DNA of 18,452 nucleotides from Lachnospiraceae bacterium UBA1258. GTDB taxonomy: Bacteria; Bacillota; Clostridia; Lachnospirales; Lachnospiraceae. The notes beneath the pieces were generated by a model that saw nothing but the letters and a program-made list of their open reading frames with translations, ran no database searches and was not told where the DNA came from. This document shows positions 15,768-18,452 of the stretch, one piece after another. The stretch lies in contig DBVS01000074.1 in assembly GCA_002308235.1 (NCBI GenBank), positions 6,997-25,448 of the forward strand, read 5' to 3'. Each line of letters begins with the position of its first letter. Within the stretch, counting starts at the first letter, position 1. Position numbers and translations under genes: made by a program.

Positions 15768-15839
15768 ATGAAGATCAAGACAAACATTATACAAAAGCAG
15801 ACAGGGACCCTTCGAATGTGTATGTGCATGTGTAAATAA
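15768..15839 (+). CDS. Leader peptide 2, Met/Cys-rich (ends RMCMCMCK)
   Basis: A 23-residue ORF with GGAGG (15756-15760) 7 nt before the ATG. The start is polar and basic (MKIKTNIIQKQTGTLR), and the last seven codons are Met-Cys-Met-Cys-Met-Cys-Lys before TAA. The MCMCMC core matches that of leader peptide 1 exactly, but its codons are ATG TGT ATG TGC ATG TGT against ATG TGC three times, so only synonymous sites differ. It lies after the leader terminator and 69 nt before metQ, with an A-rich, unstructured gap between. It could tune metQ translation or mRNA stability by stalling at its end, or form an active peptide. An in-frame GTG at 15687 lacks a ribosome binding site, so the ATG is preferred. 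Confidence 0.7.
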   Translation: MKIKTNIIQKQTGTLRMCMCMCK

Positions 15840-15908
15840 TACGACCGTCGAAAAACAAAAAAACAATAATTACACAAACACAATCAAACACTTTTGGAGG
15901 AAAAAATA

Positions 15909-16820
15909 ATGAAAAACAACATTTTAAAGAAACTCGGACTCATACTTACGGTAGCACTTACAAGCACACAGATTCTCGCAGGCTGCGGAAAAACAACAAT
16001 TTCACAGAGCAACAGTAATTCCGCATCGGTTTCCAAGCCAGATGTAACTGCGTCGGCACCTTCCAATGCGGCTTCTGTCGAAGCAAAGGGAACCATAACC
16101 GTTGCGGCATCCCCCACACCTCATGCGGAGATTCTTGCCAAGGCAGCAGAAATCCTTAAAGAGCAGGGCTGGACCTTAAAGGTTACGGAATTTGAAGACT
16201 ATGTGCAGCCCAACCTGGTAGTTGAGAGCGGCGAGTTTGACGCAAACTACTTCCAGCACGTTCCTTATCTTGACGATTTTAACGCAAACAATAATACCAA
16301 TATCGTAAACGCAGGCGGAATACATTACGAACCCTTCGGTATTTATCCCGGAAAGAAGAAAGCACTTTCGGATCTTTCCGAGAAAGACACCATTGCAGTT
16401 CCCAACGATACCACCAACGAAGCAAGAGCCCTTCTTCTTTTACAGGCAAACGGTATCATCAAGCTTAAAGAAGGTGCAGGCCTTTCCGCAACCGTTCTCG
16501 ATATCGTTGAAAATCCTTTAAACATCAAGATTCAGGAGCTTGAAGCAGCTCAGGTATCAAGAGTTAAAGATGAAGTTGCTTTCGTGGTTTTAAACGGTAA
16601 CTACGCACTTGAAGCAGGCTTCTCGGTAGCCAAGGACTCCGTTGCATACGAACAGTCCGATTCCGAGGCTGCAAAGACCTACGTAAACATCATCGCAGTC
16701 AAAGCAGGTAACGAAGAAAACGAAGGCATCAAGGCCCTTGTTGAAGTCCTTAAGTCCGATGCCATCGTTCAATTCATCAACGAAACCTACGACGGAGCAG
16801 TTGTTCCTTACAAAGACTGA
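15909..16820 (+). CDS. metQ: Methionine ABC transporter substrate-binding lipoprotein
   Basis: The protein has 303 residues of the NlpA/MetQ family. A lipoprotein signal peptide ends in the lipobox LAGC, with C26 the lipidated residue. A Ser/Asn/Ala-rich tether (about 27-58) leads to the binding domain, which shows TVAASPTPHAEIL, NYFQHVPYLDDF and AVPNDTTNEARAL, all typical of methionine-binding members. It captures methionine, or a related sulfur amino acid, outside the membrane and delivers it to MetNI. The ATG at 15909 is preferred over the in-frame TTG at 15894 because TTGGAGG serves as the ribosome binding site and the signal peptide then begins MKNNILKKLG. It is the first structural gene after the leader, 11 bp before metN. 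The ligand could also be cystine or a dipeptide. Confidence 0.93.
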   Translation: MKNNILKKLGLILTVALTSTQILAGCGKTTISQSNSNSASVSKPDVTASAPSNAASVEAKGTITVAASPTPHAEILAKAAEILKEQGWTLKVTEFEDYVQPNLVVESGEFDANYFQHVPYLDDFNANNNTNIVNAGGIHYEPFGIYPGKKKALSDLSEKDTIAVPNDTTNEARALLLLQANGIIKLKEGAGLSATVLDIVENPLNIKIQELEAAQVSRVKDEVAFVVLNGNYALEAGFSVAKDSVAYEQSDSEAAKTYVNIIAVKAGNEENEGIKALVEVLKSDAIVQFINETYDGAVVPYKD

Positions 16821-16831
16821 TGAGGTGAAAA

Positions 16832-17617
16832 ATGTCCTTTATCCGGATTGAAAACTTAAGCAAAACCTTCGGCGGAAAGGACGACAGCGTCAGAGCCTTA
16901 AAGGATGTGAATTTAAGCATTGAGAAAGGCGAGATATTCGGCGTGATCGGACTTTCCGGAGCAGGTAAAAGCACTCTGGTTCGATGTATAAACTTACTTG
17001 AACGTCCATGTGACGGCAAAATCCTGATAGACGGGAAAAACATTCTGGAATTCTCCGAAAAAGAGCTCAGGGAAGAACGCAAAAAAACAGCCATGATCTT
17101 CCAGCAGTTCAACCTTCTTATGCAAAGAAACGTGCTTGACAACGTCTGTTTTCCCTTGGAGATTGCCGGGGTCGGTAAAAAAGAAGCGAGAAAGAAAGCT
17201 CTCGAATTATTAAAAAAAGTTGAGATAGCCGACAAAGCAAAGTTCTATCCGGTGCAGTTGTCCGGCGGACAGAAGCAAAGGGTCGCAATAGCAAGGGCCC
17301 TTGCTTCGAATCCGGAGATCATTCTTTGTGACGAGGCAACAAGCGCTCTGGATCCGCAGACCACCAGAAGGATATTGAAGCTCCTGAAGCAGATCAACGA
17401 AGAGTACGGCATCACAATAGTGATAATTACTCACGAAATGCGCGTGGTGGAGGAAATCTGCGACAGAGTCGCCGTTCTTGAAAAAGGAAGACTTGTGGAG
17501 GAAGGGGAGGTAAGTGAAGTGTTCACGAACCCCAAATCCCCCGCGGCAAGGCGGCTGATCCTTACAAAACAGAGCGAACAGATCGAAGAGGAGGAAGAAT
17601 CCTATGGGCTTGGCTGA
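16832..17617 (+). CDS. metN: Methionine ABC transporter ATPase, short form
   Basis: The protein has 261 residues. Walker A is GLSGAGKST (40-48), the Q-loop FQQFN (90-94), signature LSGGQKQR (143-150), Walker B ILCDEATSALD (D167, E168) and switch H201. It energises uptake with MetI. Many MetN proteins are about 340 residues because of a C-terminal NIL/ACT-like domain that binds cytoplasmic methionine and inhibits transport. This one stops just after the ATPase domain, with a Glu-rich tail (EEEEE), so that control is absent. The frame ends naturally, overlapping metI by 14 bp, so it is not a frameshift product at this sequence. GAGGTG lies about 4 nt before the ATG. Short cystine or polar amino-acid ATPases are alternatives. 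Confidence 0.9.
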   Translation: MSFIRIENLSKTFGGKDDSVRALKDVNLSIEKGEIFGVIGLSGAGKSTLVRCINLLERPCDGKILIDGKNILEFSEKELREERKKTAMIFQQFNLLMQRNVLDNVCFPLEIAGVGKKEARKKALELLKKVEIADKAKFYPVQLSGGQKQRVAIARALASNPEIILCDEATSALDPQTTRRILKLLKQINEEYGITIVIITHEMRVVEEICDRVAVLEKGRLVEEGEVSEVFTNPKSPAARRLILTKQSEQIEEEEESYGLG

Positions 17618-18266
17618 TATTATGAAAATGCTTGCGGACGGAACGAAGGATACCCTTATAATGGTGCTTTTTTCCACCCTTTTCGGCTATCTTTTCGGCC
17701 TCCCCTTGGGAGTGCTTCTGTCGGTAACGGGCGATAACGGGTTAAAACCCATGCCCCTGCTTTACAGGGTTCTTGATGTGGTAATAAATATTGCAAGAAG
17801 CATCCCTTTCCTGATTCTGCTGATCCTTATCCAGCCCTTTACAAAAACGGTTGTCGGGAAAAGCTACGGAACGCTTGCTACGGTGGTTCCCCTTACGGTG
17901 GCCGCCATTCCCTTTATAGCAAGAATGGTTGAAAGTTCTCTTAAGGAAGTGGATGCGGGCGTCATAGAGGCGGCACTCAGCCTGGGTGCGTCTAAGATGA
18001 CGATCATAACAAAGGTGCTTATCGCCGAGGCCAGAACTTCGCTTCTGATCGGTGTAACCATCGCAACGGGCACCATCCTCGGTTACTCCGCCATGGCCGG
18101 TATCGTGGGCGGCGGCGGGCTCGGAGATATAGCTATCCGATACGGCTATTATCGGTACGAGACCGAAATAATGATAGTCACCGTTGTGGTGATCGTCTTA
18201 TTCATGCAGCTTTTCCAATGGTTTGGCATGCTTCTTTCCAAAAAGTGCGACAGAAGAAAGAGATAA
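17604..18266 (+). CDS. metI: Methionine ABC transporter permease
   Basis: The protein has 220 residues and about five membrane helices. The coupling loop is EAALSLGASKMTIITKVLI (around 122-140), the EAA motif that contacts the ATPase. Other family marks are KDTLIMVLFSTLFGYLFGLPLG near the start, NIARSIPFLILLI and GYSAMAGIVGGGGLGDIAIRYGY, strongly typical of MetI. It forms the membrane channel of the MetQNI importer. The ATG lies within the last codons of metN after GAGGAGGAAG, so the two genes are translationally coupled. The basic C-terminus (KKCDRRKR) is cytoplasmic. A new promoter begins inside its last codons, and no terminator follows it. Confidence 0.93.
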   Translation: MGLADIMKMLADGTKDTLIMVLFSTLFGYLFGLPLGVLLSVTGDNGLKPMPLLYRVLDVVINIARSIPFLILLILIQPFTKTVVGKSYGTLATVVPLTVAAIPFIARMVESSLKEVDAGVIEAALSLGASKMTIITKVLIAEARTSLLIGVTIATGTILGYSAMAGIVGGGGLGDIAIRYGYYRYETEIMIVTVVVIVLFMQLFQWFGMLLSKKCDRRKR

Positions 18267-18275
18267 TGCTATAAT
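18247..18275 (+). promoter_or_regulatory. Extended -10 promoter of the pseudouridine synthase gene
   Basis: GCGACA (18247-18252), 17 bp and TATAAT (18270-18275) preceded by TGC. The -35 lies within the end of metI. The hexamers and spacing are identical to the promoter at 3985-4013. Confidence 0.65.
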
Positions 18276-18297
18276 GACCTAAAGGCGGAGCGAAACC

Positions 18298-18452
18298 ATG
18301 AAGGAAGAAGACATTCTTTTTGAAGACAATTCCATACTGGTTGTAAACAAACCTGCGGGACTTGCGGTGCAGACGGCGAAAATCGGCGAGAAAGACCTTC
18401 TCGGCGAAGCAAGGAACTATCTTAAGGGAAAGGGCGAGGCCCCCGACGTCTT
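18298..18452 (+). CDS. RluA-family pseudouridine synthase (3' end missing)
   Basis: Only 51 codons are visible before the window ends. The sequence ILFEDNSILVVNKPAGLAVQ is the typical opening of the RluA/RluC/RluD catalytic domain, which isomerises uridines in 23S rRNA or tRNA. The usual catalytic HRLD motif would lie downstream and cannot be checked. The opening without an S4 RNA-binding domain suggests a short RluA-like form, as in many Firmicutes. The ribosome binding site (AGGCGGAG) is modest, about 6 nt before the ATG. It has its own promoter inside the end of metI but could also be read from the metQNI transcript. Confidence 0.85.
   Translation, partial: MKEEDILFEDNSILVVNKPAGLAVQTAKIGEKDLLGEARNYLKGKGEAPDV

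Noticed and set aside
15687..15839. Longer version of leader peptide 2 from an in-frame GTG at 15687
   Set aside because: The GTG follows directly on the terminator T-tract and lacks a ribosome binding site, whereas ATG 15768 has GGAGG at 7 nt.
15477..15866. Minus-strand frames rich in His, Cys and Phe across the metQNI leader
   Set aside because: They are the complement of the Met/Cys repeats and terminators, have no plausible ribosome binding sites and run against the strong + promoter.
15424..15908. S-box (SAM) riboswitch or T-box in the metQNI leader
   Set aside because: I looked for the S-box core and for the T-box motif (TGGNACCGCG-like) and saw neither. A covariance-model scan would settle it.

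Overview
The window looks like a chromosomal stretch from an anaerobic, low-to-mid-GC Firmicute, most likely Lachnospiraceae. The signs are a reverse-type rubrerythrin, LuxS, an XRE regulator whose N-terminus is typical of that group, a GH31 enzyme resembling gut Blautia/Ruminococcus alpha-glucosidases, AGGAGG ribosome binding sites and sigma-A promoters that often carry an extended -10 (TGnTATAAT). Taxonomy is inferred from remembered families; no search was run. Genes cover almost all of the window, mostly on the + strand, in compact operons.

Layout. 1-1194: 3' part of an Lsa-like ABC-F ATPase, overlapping tail-to-tail with a large multi-pass membrane protein on the minus strand (1160-2911). 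3143-3967: membrane-anchored XRE regulator ending in a strong terminator. 4008-9039: one apparent operon of a D-2-hydroxyacid dehydrogenase, mtnN, tldD, tldE and luxS, closed by a bidirectional terminator. 9052-9594 (minus): reverse rubrerythrin. 9775-11581: histidine kinase and response regulator, overlapping by 8 bp. 11596-15423: promoter, GH31 alpha-glucosidase, YhhN-family membrane protein and glycerate kinase. 15443-18266: a 430-nt leader followed by metQ-metN-metI. 18298 to the end: start of a RluA-type pseudouridine synthase.

How they fit together. MtnN and LuxS are consecutive steps of the activated methyl cycle (S-adenosylhomocysteine to S-ribosylhomocysteine to homocysteine plus the AI-2 precursor). 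MetQNI would import methionine, so sulfur amino-acid metabolism is the main theme. GH31 and glycerate kinase suggest carbohydrate and three-carbon acid use; rubrerythrin suggests peroxide defence.

Most interesting find: the metQNI leader. It holds a strong promoter, a short ORF with an excellent RBS encoding Met-Met-Met-Cys-Met-Cys-Met-Cys, an intrinsic terminator with a GNRA tetraloop, and a second short ORF with its own RBS that ends Met-Cys-Met-Cys-Met-Cys-Lys-stop. The two MCMCMC cores share the peptide but use different Cys codons. This looks like a two-peptide, Met/Cys-sensing attenuation system for a sulfur amino-acid importer. The accompanying MetN also lacks the C-terminal methionine-sensing domain found in many homologues.
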